Below, in pieces: positions 8,106-18,540 of a DNA stretch of 45,978 bases. The stretch is from SAR202 cluster bacterium (GTDB taxonomy: Bacteria > Chloroflexota > Dehalococcoidia > Lucifugimonadales > UBA6952). The stretch spans positions 1-45,978 of the forward strand of contig VFGE01000032.1 of NCBI GenBank assembly GCA_009392515.1, given 5' to 3'. Under the pieces are notes generated by a model. That model was not told where the DNA came from, searched no databases, and worked only from the letters and a program-made list of their open reading frames with translations. The position numbers and the translations under genes are program-made. Within the stretch, counting starts at the first letter, position 1; every line of letters starts with the position of its first letter.

Positions 8106-10172
8106 TTATATATTCTCTTCAATTGCCATTATAGGTAGTTTATCATCATCTTCAATAATCAATATGTTTCGCAATTCTTTTATTTGGTCTCTAATCATTG
8201 CAGCTTTCTCAAATTCCAGTTGAGTTGCATATTTTTTCATATCTCGTTCCAGATCTTTGATCATATTTGCTATCTGTGCTTTATCAACAGTTAACGGTTC
8301 ATTTGATTTAGAATCAGTATTTTCGTCAAATCCTGAAATTTCACGTACTCGATCAGTAATATCTTTAATACTTTTACTTATTCCAGTAGGTTCTATATTA
8401 TGACAAACATTATACTGCATTTGTAGTTCACGACGTCGATTTGTTTCACTAATTGCCAAATCCATTGATCTTGTTAATTTATCAGCATACATTATCACAT
8501 GGCCTTCAACGTGCCTTGCCGCGCGGCCTATAGTTTGTATTAGTGCAGACTGTGACCTCAAGTAACCTTCCTTATCAGCATCCAAAATAGCAATCAAACT
8601 GACCTCAGGTAAATCAAGCCCTTCACGAAGTAAATTAATACCTACAACTACATCATAAATACCAAATCGTAGATCTCGCAAACGATCAGTCCGTTCTAAG
8701 GTGTCTAGATCAGAGTGCAAATATGCTGTTTTTATTTTCATTTCCAGTAGATATTCTGCTAACTCCTCAGCCATCCTTTTAGTCAAAGTTGTAATTAAAC
8801 ACCTTTGTTTTTTGCTAATTCTATCTCTAATCTCTACAAGAAGATCATCAATTTGCCCTATAGTTGGCCTCACCTCAATAACAGGATCAAGTAATCCAGT
8901 TGGCCTTATTACTTGTTCAACAACAGATTCGCTATTCTTTAATTCATATTCCCCAGGCGTAGCAGAAACATATACAATTTGACTCACTTTTTCTGTAAAT
9001 TCATCATAATTTAATGGACGGTTGTCTAATGCAGAAGGAAGTCTAAAACCATATTCAACTAAGGTTGTTTTTCTAGACATATCACCACGATACATGCCAT
9101 GCAACTGTGGCAAAGTCATATGCGACTCATCTAAAAACACTATAAAATCGTCCGGAAAATAATCCAAAAGAGTCCAAGGAGCACTTCCTTTAGATCGTTG
9201 AGATAAATGTCTTGAATAATTCTCTATGCCAGAACAATAGCCCAGCTGCTGAAGCATTTCCAAATCAAAATTGGTTCTTGATTCGAGACGTTGCACTTCT
9301 AATAATTTTTCCTCTATTCTCAATTCTTTTAATCTTGTGTCTAATTCATCTCTGATAGTTCCAATACTGGTTAGCAATTTTTCTTCTGGAGTTACAAAAT
9401 GTTTTGCAGGATATAATTCTACAGTTTCTCTCTCCCTCAAAACTTCGCCTGTTAAAGGGTCGAAATCCTGAATTTTCTCAACTTCATCTCCCCAAAATTG
9501 AATTCGAACTGCTAAATCTTGATAAGCAGGGACTAAGTCAATAATATCGCCCTTTAACCTAAATCTTCCACGTGCTAAATCCATATCATTTCTATCATAT
9601 TGCATACCAATAAGTTGTCTGATCAATAAACCAATTTTCTTTTTGTCTCCAGTAGATACAGTAAGAACAAAACTCTGATAGTCATGAGGATCGCCAAGGC
9701 CGTATATGCACGAAACCGAAGCAACAATTATTACATCTTTTCTGCTAAGCAAAGATCTAGTTGCTGAAAGCCTAAGTTTATCAATATGTTCATTAATACT
9801 TGCATCTTTTTCAATATAGGTGTCGGTTTGAGGAACATACGCTTCTGGTTGATAATAATCATAATAACTAACAAAATATTCAACAGCATTATGAGGAAAA
9901 AATTCTCTAAATTCTGTTGCTAATTGAGCTGCTAATGTTTTATTTGGCGCCATAACAAGAGCTGGTTTTTGCATTTTTTCTATTGTTTTAGCCATGGTAA
10001 ATGTTTTACCAGAACCTGTAACACCTAAAAGAACCTGTTTTGACATGCCCTTTTGCAGCCCTTTAACTAAGTTATTTATTGCCTGTGGTTGATCTCCTGT
10101 TGGTGAAAAATCCGAAACAATTTTAAATGGAATAGATTCATCATATCCTGTAATTGTATTATTGCTTACCAT
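8106..10172 (-). CDS. uvrB: Excinuclease ABC subunit B
   Basis: This 688-residue damage-recognition helicase belongs to nucleotide excision repair and is loaded by UvrA, recruiting UvrC. Seen in order: Walker [13 protein letters not shown] near 50-61, the beta-hairpin region [20 protein letters not shown] near 105-125, [11 protein letters not shown], the DEXX box [16 protein letters not shown], the C-terminal helicase motifs including [10 protein letters not shown], and a UVR domain at the end (about 640-680, [17 protein letters not shown]) that contacts UvrC. Length is normal. Its ATG overlaps the ruvA stop by one base, so it is translationally coupled to the Holliday-junction genes; uvrA and uvrC are not in the window. 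Confidence 0.98.
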   Translation of the reverse strand: MVSNNTITGYDESIPFKIVSDFSPTGDQPQAINNLVKGLQKGMSKQVLLGVTGSGKTFTMAKTIEKMQKPALVMAPNKTLAAQLATEFREFFPHNAVEYFVSYYDYYQPEAYVPQTDTYIEKDASINEHIDKLRLSATRSLLSRKDVIIVASVSCIYGLGDPHDYQSFVLTVSTGDKKKIGLLIRQLIGMQYDRNDMDLARGRFRLKGDIIDLVPAYQDLAVRIQFWGDEVEKIQDFDPLTGEVLRERETVELYPAKHFVTPEEKLLTSIGTIRDELDTRLKELRIEEKLLEVQRLESRTNFDLEMLQQLGYCSGIENYSRHLSQRSKGSAPWTLLDYFPDDFIVFLDESHMTLPQLHGMYRGDMSRKTTLVEYGFRLPSALDNRPLNYDEFTEKVSQIVYVSATPGEYELKNSESVVEQVIRPTGLLDPVIEVRPTIGQIDDLLVEIRDRISKKQRCLITTLTKRMAEELAEYLLEMKIKTAYLHSDLDTLERTDRLRDLRFGIYDVVVGINLLREGLDLPEVSLIAILDADKEGYLRSQSALIQTIGRAARHVEGHVIMYADKLTRSMDLAISETNRRRELQMQYNVCHNIEPTGISKSIKDITDRVREISGFDENTDSKSNEPLTVDKAQIANMIKDLERDMKKYATQLEFEKAAMIRDQIKELRNILIIEDDDKLPIMAIEENI

Positions 10173-10756
10173 TAATTCAGTTCCGCAATTTTTTGTAGCA
10201 AGGTTTTAATTTTATCTTCAAAAGAAAGGCCATCTTCAAGTTTCGTATCCCTAATTGCATTTCTTATTTCTCTGTCAGAATAACCAAGGCCCTGCATAGC
10301 TGAAAAAATATTCACATCGTCAGAAGAGGTTTCTTCTGACTGAAGCCCAACAAATTGATCTAATTTATCCTTGAGCTCTAAAACTATCCTTGCTGCTGTT
10401 TTTGGACCTATACCCGAAACCGAATTTAGCATTGTTGAATCACCAATTGTTATAGAATTAACAATTTGGTTGATTTCTAAAGAATCTAATATTGCCATCG
10501 CATTTTTAGGCCCAATACCACTAACGCTAGTCAGAAAACTAAATATGGTTTTCTGACTAGTATTTACAAAACCATAAATAGTTGGATAGCCATCTTTTAC
10601 AACTAAACTGGTATATAATACTGCACGTTTTCCAATTAAATTATATAAATTTCCTGACTTAGTAAGAACATTTATCGTAATGCCAAATCCTCCAACTCGT
10701 AGCGTGATGGAGTCGTCAAAAATTTCATCTATTATTCCTTCTATATATGCAATCAT
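10172..10756 (-). CDS. ruvA: Holliday junction DNA helicase subunit RuvA
   Basis: This 194-residue tetrameric Holliday-junction binding protein starts [12 protein letters not shown] (OB fold). It has two helix-hairpin-helix motifs, [16 protein letters not shown] near 90 and [20 protein letters not shown] near 115, and a small C-terminal RuvB-binding domain. It partners RuvB in branch migration and RuvC in resolution. The gene lies two bases after ruvC and overlaps uvrB. The usual downstream ruvB is absent from this cluster and must lie elsewhere. Confidence 0.96.
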   Translation of the reverse strand: MIAYIEGIIDEIFDDSITLRVGGFGITINVLTKSGNLYNLIGKRAVLYTSLVVKDGYPTIYGFVNTSQKTIFSFLTSVSGIGPKNAMAILDSLEINQIVNSITIGDSTMLNSVSGIGPKTAARIVLELKDKLDQFVGLQSEETSSDDVNIFSAMQGLGYSDREIRNAIRDTKLEDGLSFEDKIKTLLQKIAELN

Positions 10757-10758
10757 AA

Positions 10759-11244
10759 TTATCCTATTATTTTATTTATTTTGATTTGTTGAGCGTGAGT
10801 TAAAGCTACAGCTATAGCATCTGCTGAATCAAAGGAAAGACCGTCTTTGACTTGTAATTGCATTTTAACACTATTTTCAACCTGAATCTTAGAGGAGTTC
10901 CCATATCCGGTTATATTGATTTTTACTTCTCTTGGCGAATAGCTTTTACAGGGGATATCTTTCTCACCAGAACCAAGAAAGACCAAACTCTGCGCTTGGC
11001 CTATTGCAATTGCAGATTTTACATTCTTATCAACAAAAGGATGTTCAACAGCTAATTCAGCGGGATTATGGATGTTTAAAATATTTATTAATTGCTGGTA
11101 GATTAAATATAAGCGCTTACTCAAATCTAAATTTGGTTTAGCTTTTAACACTCCGAAGTCAATAAGCTGGATTGCGGATTGTTGAACTTCAATAACCCCG
11201 TATCCCATTTTAATTGTTCCTGGATCGAACCCAATAATCTTCAA
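10759..11244 (-). CDS. ruvC: Crossover junction endodeoxyribonuclease RuvC
   Basis: This 161-residue Holliday-junction resolvase has the RNase H-like fold. The catalytic acids are visible: Asp in IGFDPGTIKMGYGV (D7), Glu in AVEHPF near 67, and the C-terminal pair in SFDSADAIAVALTHA. The family motif for the cut-site loop, FVDKNVKSAIAIGQAQ, is present in a slightly divergent form. The length is typical. It sits between yebC and ruvA in a continuous minus-strand run that begins at recA. Confidence 0.95.
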   Translation of the reverse strand: MKIIGFDPGTIKMGYGVIEVQQSAIQLIDFGVLKAKPNLDLSKRLYLIYQQLINILNIHNPAELAVEHPFVDKNVKSAIAIGQAQSLVFLGSGEKDIPCKSYSPREVKINITGYGNSSKIQVENSVKMQLQVKDGLSFDSADAIAVALTHAQQIKINKIIG

Positions 11245-11271
11245 ACTTAGTTTTCCATTAAATGCGTGAAT

Positions 11272-12033
11272 TTAAATTGTTTGTGCATACGCTTCCAAAG
11301 CTTGGTCTGAAAAATCTGCATTAGTATACACTTTTTGAACATCATCTAGATCTTCAAATTTATCCAATAATTTTAGTATTTGAATAGCAACATTGGTCTC
11401 AACATTTAATAGTGTTTTCGGTATTTTAGATAATTCCGATTTAATTATAACCACCCCAAACTCTTCCAAGCTCTTACGAACATTTTCTAACATTTCGATA
11501 GGTGTTCTTATTTCAATATTATCATCATTGACATCCACGTCCTCAGCGCCATTATCAATGGCAAATAATACAACTTCATCTTGATCAAAATCTCCAGTTT
11601 CAACAACCACAATACCTTTTGATTCAAAATTCCAGGAAACTGATCCTGGTTCCCCAAGGTTTCCTCCTGATTTTGAAAAAGTACTACGTATTTCAGCCAC
11701 AGTGCGATTTAAATTATCAGTAACAGCTTCAATAAATATTGCGGCGCCTCCTGACGCATAGCCTTCATAAGAAACTTCTTCAAATCGTTCTGTACTGTCC
11801 CCTGAAGTTCCTCCTCCTCTTTGTATTGCACGTTCAATATTTGCCAAAGGCATATTATTATCTCTGGCTTTTTGAACAGCCAATCTTAACTGAAAATTCA
11901 TATCAACGTCCGTACCACCAGATCTTGCAGCTATTAATATCTCTCTTGTTAATTTAGTAAATAGCTGGCCTCTTTTAGCATCAGCAGCACCTTTTTTTCG
12001 TTTAATTGTTGACCATTTTGAGTGACCTGACAT
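11272..12033 (-). CDS. yebC: YebC/PmpR-family transcriptional regulator/translation factor
   Basis: This 253-residue protein starts with the diagnostic MSGHSKWSTIKRKKGAADAKRG and continues NMPLANIERAIQRGGG, then the three-domain YebC architecture. Members act as DNA-binding regulators (some affect ruv genes and quorum sensing) or, as shown more recently for some, as translation factors for difficult proline motifs. Placement next to ruvC is the classic arrangement in many bacteria. Eleven bases separate it from recA, so co-transcription is likely. Confidence 0.96.
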   Translation of the reverse strand: MSGHSKWSTIKRKKGAADAKRGQLFTKLTREILIAARSGGTDVDMNFQLRLAVQKARDNNMPLANIERAIQRGGGTSGDSTERFEEVSYEGYASGGAAIFIEAVTDNLNRTVAEIRSTFSKSGGNLGEPGSVSWNFESKGIVVVETGDFDQDEVVLFAIDNGAEDVDVNDDNIEIRTPIEMLENVRKSLEEFGVVIIKSELSKIPKTLLNVETNVAIQILKLLDKFEDLDDVQKVYTNADFSDQALEAYAQTI

Positions 12034-12044
12034 AAAACTATCTC

Positions 12045-13043
12045 CTATACACTGGATTTTGCTTTTCTTACTTCACGAATTTTATTCTCGATATCTCCAC
12101 AAATATCTTGGTTCTCTTTGAGATACTCTTTAACCTGCTCTCTTCCTTGTCCAAGCCTAACATCTCCATATGAATAAAAAGAACCACTTTTTGTTAAGAC
12201 TTCTTCTGTTACTCCAAGATCTACTATATCGGCCTCTCTACTTATTCCTTGACCAAACATAATATCAAATTCTGCTACACTAAATGGAGCCGAAACTTTA
12301 TTTTTTACTATTCTAGCCCTCGATCTATTACCAATATTTTCTGTACCCCTTTTCAAGGTTTCAACTCTTCTCAAATCAATTCTTACAGAACTGTAGTATT
12401 TTAAAGCTCGACCGCCAGGAGTAACTTCTGGATTACCAAATACTACACCAATTTTTTCTCGGATTTGGTTGATAAAGATAACTGCTGTATTAGATTTGCT
12501 TACCCCTCCAGTAAGCTTACGTAGGGCCTGTGATAACAAACGAGCCTGAAGTCCCATATGTGAGTCTCCCATATCGCCTTCTAATTCAGCCCGAGGCACT
12601 AACGCAGCCACACTATCAACAACAACTAGGTCAACACCACCACTACGCACCAAATAGTCTACAATTTCTAAGGCTTGCTCAGCATCATCAGGTTGTGAAA
12701 TAAGTAAATCCTCAATATTTATTCCACACTTTTCTGCGTATGACGGATCAAGCGCATGCTCCACATCGATAAAGGCTGCTATGCCTCCTGCTTTCTGTGT
12801 CTCTGCAGCAACATGATAAGCTAATGTTGTTTTACCAGATGATTCTGCACCAAATATTTCGGTTATTCTCCCTTTTGGGATACCTCCGGCACCCAATGCC
12901 ACATCAACTGCAAGTGAACCTGAAGAAATTACCTCCACTGAAACTGCATCCGAGGCACCCAGTCTCATAATTGAGCCCTTGCCGAACTCTTTTTCTATTT
13001 GATTAATAGCTAAATCTAATGCTTTTTCTTTTTCTGTAGTCAT
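12045..13043 (-). CDS. recA: Recombinase RecA
   Basis: This 332-residue strand-exchange and SOS co-protease has Walker [10 protein letters not shown] near 65-73, the IDVEHALDP segment, [20 protein letters not shown] (Walker B and loop L1), [21 protein letters not shown] (L2) and [13 protein letters not shown]. The C-terminus (AKSSV) is short and lacks the acidic tail seen in E. coli, as in many AT-rich small genomes. It is the first gene of the repair run. A TATAAT -10 is seen upstream at 13080-13085, but no LexA-type palindrome is evident in the 87-base gap. Confidence 0.98.
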   Translation of the reverse strand: MTTEKEKALDLAINQIEKEFGKGSIMRLGASDAVSVEVISSGSLAVDVALGAGGIPKGRITEIFGAESSGKTTLAYHVAAETQKAGGIAAFIDVEHALDPSYAEKCGINIEDLLISQPDDAEQALEIVDYLVRSGGVDLVVVDSVAALVPRAELEGDMGDSHMGLQARLLSQALRKLTGGVSKSNTAVIFINQIREKIGVVFGNPEVTPGGRALKYYSSVRIDLRRVETLKRGTENIGNRSRARIVKNKVSAPFSVAEFDIMFGQGISREADIVDLGVTEEVLTKSGSFYSYGDVRLGQGREQVKEYLKENQDICGDIENKIREVRKAKSSV

Positions 13044-13079
13044 GGCGTTCCTCTATAATAATTATCATACCTATCTTAT

Positions 13080-13085
13080 ATTATA
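13080..13085 (-). promoter_or_regulatory. Candidate -10 element of the recA promoter
   Basis: TATAAT (minus strand) lies 37 bases upstream of the recA ATG. No good -35 is seen at 16-18 bases (ATTTTG at best). It is the only strong promoter-like element in the short gap between recA and the LLM gene. Confidence 0.3.
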
Positions 13086-13130
13086 CCCAGAATATATCTA
13101 AACAAAATAAATTACACAAGTATTTATATT

Positions 13131-14114
13131 TTATCTAAAATGTTTTATTACATCCTTCATTTTTTTAATTGAATTTAATGTGAGTTCTTGTGGCATTTCC
13201 GGCCACTGCATTCTAAAAATTATACTTTCAACCCCCAAAGATTCATATCTTTTAATTTCTTCTACACACTCTTCTACATTTCCAATTATAAATCTATCTT
13301 TGACTATTTCGTCAAAAGATGTATCAAGCCGATCTGCGTCAGGTAAATCTCTTGCATGTCCCAACGAGGCTCTATCGGCATACAGAGCTTCAGCATACGG
13401 CCTTATAGTTTCTATGGCTTTTGCTTTGCTTTCATGAACATAGCATTCTCTCCAAGCCCATATTGTACCTTCAGTGCTATACTCTTTTAGAGCTTCTTTA
13501 TGTAAAATTGATTGTCTGGCTATAGTTTCATATTTCGCTCTTGTGCTTATTAACCAACCATTAGCTATTCTTGCAGATCGCTTAATTCCCACATCTGCAT
13601 TTGCTGCTATAAGTATTTTAGGATGAGGAGTTTGGTGAGGTTTTTTGATCCCTCTTTCAAACTCTAAATTATAAAATCTTCCTTCGTGTTTGAATGTGGA
13701 TTTTTGCCATAAAGACTTCATAATATCTAGGGTTTCCAAAAACCTTGGCAATCTTTCTTTAGGGTTGAGACCAAATGCTTTAAATTGAAATTCTCTCCAA
13801 CCTAACGAAACAGCTATTGTAAGCTTACCTTCTGTCATTACATCAAGTGCTGCAATTTCCTCGGCCAATGTAACTGGATTTTCTAAAGGGAGTAAATATA
13901 ACGCCCCAAACTCCATGTTAGACAATTTGCCTGAAAGTCGGGACAGGAGCAATGTAGTATTAAGCATCCCATCGCCACTTGCATGGCCTCCAGCACCCCA
14001 TATTCCATCAAAACCAGACTCTTGTGCCGTTAAAGTTTGTTGTTCTATATTATTTAACCAATCTTTTGAATTATGATTCGCAGAACCACTAAATAATAAT
14101 AAAGAAAATTTCAT
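13131..14114 (-). CDS. LLM-class flavin-dependent oxidoreductase
   Basis: This 327-residue luciferase-like TIM-barrel protein contains MEFGALYLLPLENPVTLAEE, LDVMTEGKLTIAVSLGW and FKHEGRFYNLE, which are typical bacterial luciferase-family segments. Members use reduced FMN or coenzyme F420. Sequence alone does not decide between them, although the Ddn-like protein at 40642 hints that F420 may exist in this organism. The substrate is unknown; monooxygenation or hydride transfer on organic compounds is usual. It follows the transporter gene by 19 bases and may be the last gene of a nadE-amidohydrolase-transporter-LLM transcript. It stands directly downstream of the transporter, which may import its substrate (inference). 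Confidence 0.88.
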   Translation of the reverse strand: MKFSLLLFSGSANHNSKDWLNNIEQQTLTAQESGFDGIWGAGGHASGDGMLNTTLLLSRLSGKLSNMEFGALYLLPLENPVTLAEEIAALDVMTEGKLTIAVSLGWREFQFKAFGLNPKERLPRFLETLDIMKSLWQKSTFKHEGRFYNLEFERGIKKPHQTPHPKILIAANADVGIKRSARIANGWLISTRAKYETIARQSILHKEALKEYSTEGTIWAWRECYVHESKAKAIETIRPYAEALYADRASLGHARDLPDADRLDTSFDEIVKDRFIIGNVEECVEEIKRYESLGVESIIFRMQWPEMPQELTLNSIKKMKDVIKHFR

Positions 14115-14133
14115 TTTATCTCCTATCCAATGA

Positions 14134-15519
14134 CTATATGTTAAAAGTCCACCAAGGTACCCCTACAAATAATACAACGATTACACATATTGCAAGCATT
14201 AATAGAGCAAATCGAAAAATCTCAGGTCCAGGTACATTTCCTTTACCAAATACTAATATCCCTGATGTACCTGCAGATACATAAAAAACCACACCATCTC
14301 CTAATATTAATGCCATCAAACCTGTAACAATTGGATCTATTCCATAAGTAGTTCCAATTAAAGTTGCTAATGGAATTACTATTGCAAGATATCCTACAAT
14401 ATTTGGTATCAAAAAACGTATAACAGAACAAACTACTGTTAACAACAAAAGTACTGTAAAAGTACTGTCACTACCTAATTCAACAAAGCTATTGGTTATG
14501 TCTTTAATCCAATTTGCCAAACCTGAATCTGTTATCGCAAAAGCTAAAGAAAACGAAGCGGCTATCAGTATTATTGTACCCCAATCAATGCCCTGCTCCA
14601 CAACTTTCCACGAAACAACACCAAATTTAGGTAGAAGCAATATTATATTTGCAATAAGTATTGGAATTGCAGGATGAATATCATGAAAAGAATCAGTAAA
14701 CCATACAAAACCTGCAAAAAGTAAAAGGGCTATGACTTTTATTTGATCTGAATTTAAATTGGTTTTTTCCAAATTCCAATTTTTCTTTTCAACACTTTGA
14801 AAACCTTTCCTATATATAAAAAATAAAAATAGTCCCCCAATAAACAATATGAAATAATAAGGAATACTTAAGAGAACAAACCATTTAAACCAGGAAATAT
14901 TCATATCTAGCAAACCTGCTGCTGCAATTGGAGCGATACCACCAGTTAAAACTGCTGAAGATGCTAATCGATTCAAGGACCCTAAAGATAAAGTTATAGC
15001 TTTACCAAATCCACCACTAGGGTCTATATTCCATAAGCTGAATACTTCATCATAAACTGGAACTAAAATAGCATTTCTTGTTGTGGCTGACGGAATGAAA
15101 AATGTAAGTACTACAAACGAAAGTAAGGTTTGAAAGAAAAGTAATATAGGGTTACTTTTTGCTAACCCTATTAATATATATGCCATTTTTTCTCCCAGAC
15201 CAATTTCTCTGACAATTACACCCATACCTAAAACCCCAAATAAAAATAGTGTTATAGGATTTGAGAAACCAATAAAAACGTTAGCTACACTTGTTTTGTC
15301 TGCAAATAGTCCCAAGAGTGTAATAGCCAATAAACCTGTAAGAAATGCAGGTATTATCTCAGTTATCCATAAGGATATTGCCAAAAGTAAAACTACAAAT
15401 GTAATTCTTGCGTTGAGGGCTAAATCTAAATCTAATAAATTAAAACCAATGAAAACTACGAAAAACACATTAATAAATACAACTAATAATAATTTTATCG
15501 AATTTGAACGCATAGCCAC
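14134..15519 (-). CDS. SLC13/DASS-type anion transporter
   Basis: This 461-residue integral inner-membrane protein has about 11 hydrophobic segments. It resembles the divalent anion:Na+ symporter (SLC13/CitMHS/ArsB-like ion transporter) family. Typical features are WITEIIPAFLTGLLAITLLG near the N-terminus, PSATTRNAILVPVYDEV (SNT-like hairpin region) near 140-160, and a second repeat later with SFSLAFAITDSGLANWI. Likely substrates are dicarboxylates or sulfate-like anions; the residues do not allow a choice. It is co-directional with the amidohydrolase 20 bases upstream and the LLM gene downstream. Confidence 0.85.
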   Translation of the reverse strand: MAMRSNSIKLLLVVFINVFFVVFIGFNLLDLDLALNARITFVVLLLAISLWITEIIPAFLTGLLAITLLGLFADKTSVANVFIGFSNPITLFLFGVLGMGVIVREIGLGEKMAYILIGLAKSNPILLFFQTLLSFVVLTFFIPSATTRNAILVPVYDEVFSLWNIDPSGGFGKAITLSLGSLNRLASSAVLTGGIAPIAAAGLLDMNISWFKWFVLLSIPYYFILFIGGLFLFFIYRKGFQSVEKKNWNLEKTNLNSDQIKVIALLLFAGFVWFTDSFHDIHPAIPILIANIILLLPKFGVVSWKVVEQGIDWGTIILIAASFSLAFAITDSGLANWIKDITNSFVELGSDSTFTVLLLLTVVCSVIRFLIPNIVGYLAIVIPLATLIGTTYGIDPIVTGLMALILGDGVVFYVSAGTSGILVFGKGNVPGPEIFRFALLMLAICVIVVLFVGVPWWTFNI

Positions 15520-15539
15520 ACCCGGTTATAAACAAAATT

Positions 15540-16784
15540 TTAATTACTAATGTCTTTTACAACTTTACCCTCAATAATAACAACTTTAATTTTATCAATA
15601 TCTTTTAAAATCGATATGTCTTTTTCAGGATTACCATCAACTAATATGATATCAGCAGTTTTACCAACTTCTATTGATCCTAATTCTTTATCAATACCTA
15701 GTAACTCAGCACTTTTTAATGTTGCTGAATTAATTGCTGATAAATTATCCATACCAGCACTTACTAATAATTCAATTTCTCTCGCGTTTGAACCTGGTGG
15801 TGAACCAGGTCTTGGTCCATCTGAACCAACGGCAATTGGGAGTTTATGTTTAAGGTATTCTTCAAAATTATCTCTTTGTATCGTAGCCATTGGTCTTCCT
15901 CGATTTAATCTGTATTGAGGATAACGTTGCTCAGCGTCAGGTTGTAGATAACTATTAAATGCATTCATGGTAGGTACTAAAAATGTACCATTATCAGCCA
16001 TTAATTTTATAGTTTCCAAATCAATCATGACTCCATGTTCGATACTATCAATACCTTCTAACACACAGTCTCTAACCGATTCAGATGAATATGCGTGTGC
16101 TGCAACCTTGCGATTTAATCTATGAGCTTCATCTGTAATAGCTTTTATTTCTGATCGTTCTACTTCAGTATCCCATGGAAGAGTATATGCGTCTGATCCA
16201 ACTCTACCACTAGCGATTAATTTAATAACGTCAGCTCCATGATAAAACTGATACCTAGCAGCTCTTCGCGCTTCATCTGCACCAGAGAATATACCAGATT
16301 TCATATCAGGTATATCTATTTCATGTCTCAAATACCCAAGCTCACCTGAAACAGTTGACATAAGCATCTCGCCAGAAGCAATCATTCTGGGGCCAGCAAT
16401 CATTCCTCTTTGAAAAGCATTTTTCATAGCCACGTCTATAAATCCATATGTCCCCATATTTCTTACAGTAGTGAATCCAGATTGTAGAATCTTTTCACAA
16501 CTATCTATTGCTCTAACAGTTAGAAATGGAATCGTTTCAGTTAAAAATCCACTTTGGTCTACTTCATAACCCTGTGTGATATGAATATGAGTATCCATCA
16601 TACCTGGCATGACAGTAATTCCAGCGATATCTAACACTTGATCATCTATATTTATTTCATACGGAAACTCATCACTATTACCAATCCATTCAATTTTTCC
16701 GCTATCAATGCGGATTGATTGGTTTTTAACTGGAGCATTGCCCGTACCATCAATTACATTACAATTTTTAATTACTAGTACCAT
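15540..16784 (-). CDS. Metal-dependent amidohydrolase (imidazolonepropionase/Xaa-Pro dipeptidase-like)
   Basis: This 414-residue protein has an amidohydrolase TIM barrel between two halves of a beta sandwich. Metal ligands are visible in order: HIH (H66, H68) after VMPGMMDT, a Lys in ADVIKLIASG near 187 (potentially carboxylated), His in KVAAHAYS near 228, His in SIEHGVMI near 247, and Asp in AVGSDGPRPG near 320. The pattern matches the prolidase/imidazolonepropionase-related group, which hydrolyses cyclic amides or dipeptides. No signal peptide is seen, so it is cytosolic. It lies 10 bases downstream of nadE and 20 bases upstream of a transporter gene, suggesting uptake and hydrolysis of a small substrate. 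Confidence 0.88.
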   Translation of the reverse strand: MVLVIKNCNVIDGTGNAPVKNQSIRIDSGKIEWIGNSDEFPYEINIDDQVLDIAGITVMPGMMDTHIHITQGYEVDQSGFLTETIPFLTVRAIDSCEKILQSGFTTVRNMGTYGFIDVAMKNAFQRGMIAGPRMIASGEMLMSTVSGELGYLRHEIDIPDMKSGIFSGADEARRAARYQFYHGADVIKLIASGRVGSDAYTLPWDTEVERSEIKAITDEAHRLNRKVAAHAYSSESVRDCVLEGIDSIEHGVMIDLETIKLMADNGTFLVPTMNAFNSYLQPDAEQRYPQYRLNRGRPMATIQRDNFEEYLKHKLPIAVGSDGPRPGSPPGSNAREIELLVSAGMDNLSAINSATLKSAELLGIDKELGSIEVGKTADIILVDGNPEKDISILKDIDKIKVVIIEGKVVKDISN

Positions 16785-16793
16785 AAAAAATCC

Positions 16794-18485
16794 TCACCAA
16801 TTTTTATACTTGTTAATTAACGGAATCCTTCTATCCCTACCAAAATTTCTAGGGGTAATTTTTACCCCAGGAGGAGACTGCTTTCTTTTATATTCACTCC
16901 TATCAAGTAACAATGTAGCTCTTTTAACCACCGCTTCATCATAACCTAGATCAACAATTTCTTGAAAAGATCTATCTTCCTCCACATAATATTTTAAGAT
17001 TGCATCTAGTATGTCATAGGGAGGTAAAGAATCTTCATCCTTTTGATCTTCTCTTAATTCTGCACTAGGTGGTTTGGTAATTATCATTTCAGGTATTAGA
17101 TCTGTATTTTGTATGGTATTTATATATCTACACAATTCATATACTAATGTCTTTGGAACGTCTTTTAGTACAGCAAATCCACCAGCCATGTCACCATACA
17201 AAGTACTATAACCAGTTGCCATCTCGCTTTTGTTACCTGTAATCAAAGTAATCCAATTAAATTTATTAGATAAGGCCATTAATATATTACCGCGTATTCT
17301 TGCTTGAAGATTTTCTTCAGCAACATCTATACTAGTACCTTCAAAAGACTCAGATAGCATTTCTAAAAACGCAATATACGCAGGTTCTATAGGTATGATT
17401 TTTGTCTGTATTCCAAGATTACTTGCCAGTAGTTGTGAATCAGTAATACTACCCTCAGAAGAAAAACGAGAAGGCATAATAACCCCTAATACATTTTCTT
17501 TCCCAAAAGCTTGTACGGCAATATAACAAGTTAATGCTGAGTCAATACCTCCCGATAACCCCAATAAAACTTTTGAAAATCCACTTTTATTTACATAATC
17601 CCGAGTGCCTAAAATTAATGCTTTACGGATTTGCTCTAATTTATCGATTTCTACATTGTGATTATTAGGTATTGTTCTGAGTTTTTTATTCTTAAAAGTG
17701 TTTGAAACAAAAATATTTGTATTACTTTCTACAAAATTTCCTGTTTCTTCTAGATTAAGATCAGTGATTATAAGATCTTCTTCAAAAGCCTTTCCTCGGG
17801 AAATAATTTCTCCAGCCGGATTTAAAACCACACTTCCTCCATCAAAAACAAGCTCATCTTGCCCACCAACCATATTTGTATAACTAATATACAAATTATT
17901 GTGTAATGCGCGCTCTTTAAGCATATTTTCACGAATATATCTTTTTTCTGTATCGAAAGGAGAACCATTAATATTCAATATTAATTGTGCACCTAAACCA
18001 GCTTGATCTTTGGTTGGTCCATCTTCAAACCAAATATCTTCACATATATTTATCCCTACAGTTATTCCGTTAATTAAATATACAGGGTTGTTTTTTCCAG
18101 ATATAAAATATCTCTTTTCGTCGAATACACCATAATTGGGGAGGATCTTTTTATCATAAAAATTAATGATTTTTCTGTCATGTATAACAGCTGCAGAATT
18201 TAGTAGTCCACTATCCTCTCGCGCTAAACCAATGATTGCAGTTATTCCTTGTGTAGACTTTGTAACTTCTTCTAAATGTTTCTTTATGTCATTTATGAAG
18301 TGAGTCTTAAATAGTAAATCTTCAGGTGGATATCCAGTTAAAGCAAGCTCTGGAAAAGTGATAACATCTACATTTTCCTTTTGAGCTTGTTTTATGTAAT
18401 TCTTAATCTTCTCCGTGTTGCCTTGAATATCGCCCACAACCGGATTAATTTGCGCCATTGCTATCCTAAGCGTTTGCATATCCAC
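16794..18485 (-). CDS. nadE: Glutamine-dependent NAD+ synthetase
   Basis: This 563-residue two-domain enzyme converts deamido-NAD+ to NAD+ using ATP and glutamine. The N-terminal nitrilase-like glutaminase has its triad: Glu in TFPELALTGYPPEDLL, Lys in DKKILPNYGVFDE and Cys in GINICEDIWF. The C-terminal synthetase has the ATP pyrophosphatase loop LGLSGGIDSALT near 310 and the family segments TGNKSEMATGYSTLYGDMAGG and KPPSAELREDQKDEDSLPPY. Length is normal. Its position just after the GOGAT operon ties another glutamine-consuming enzyme to the nitrogen block; nadD, the preceding step, is at 42673. Confidence 0.97.
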   Translation of the reverse strand: MDMQTLRIAMAQINPVVGDIQGNTEKIKNYIKQAQKENVDVITFPELALTGYPPEDLLFKTHFINDIKKHLEEVTKSTQGITAIIGLAREDSGLLNSAAVIHDRKIINFYDKKILPNYGVFDEKRYFISGKNNPVYLINGITVGINICEDIWFEDGPTKDQAGLGAQLILNINGSPFDTEKRYIRENMLKERALHNNLYISYTNMVGGQDELVFDGGSVVLNPAGEIISRGKAFEEDLIITDLNLEETGNFVESNTNIFVSNTFKNKKLRTIPNNHNVEIDKLEQIRKALILGTRDYVNKSGFSKVLLGLSGGIDSALTCYIAVQAFGKENVLGVIMPSRFSSEGSITDSQLLASNLGIQTKIIPIEPAYIAFLEMLSESFEGTSIDVAEENLQARIRGNILMALSNKFNWITLITGNKSEMATGYSTLYGDMAGGFAVLKDVPKTLVYELCRYINTIQNTDLIPEMIITKPPSAELREDQKDEDSLPPYDILDAILKYYVEEDRSFQEIVDLGYDEAVVKRATLLLDRSEYKRKQSPPGVKITPRNFGRDRRIPLINKYKNW

Positions 18486-18540
18486 ACCTAATACAAAAAG
18501 TAAATAAACTGAAGTATACCATAGTCTGTAATCGTATATA

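Noticed and set aside
13044-13130. LexA/SOS box upstream of recA
   Set aside because: No GAAC-n4-GTTC or other clear palindrome is seen.
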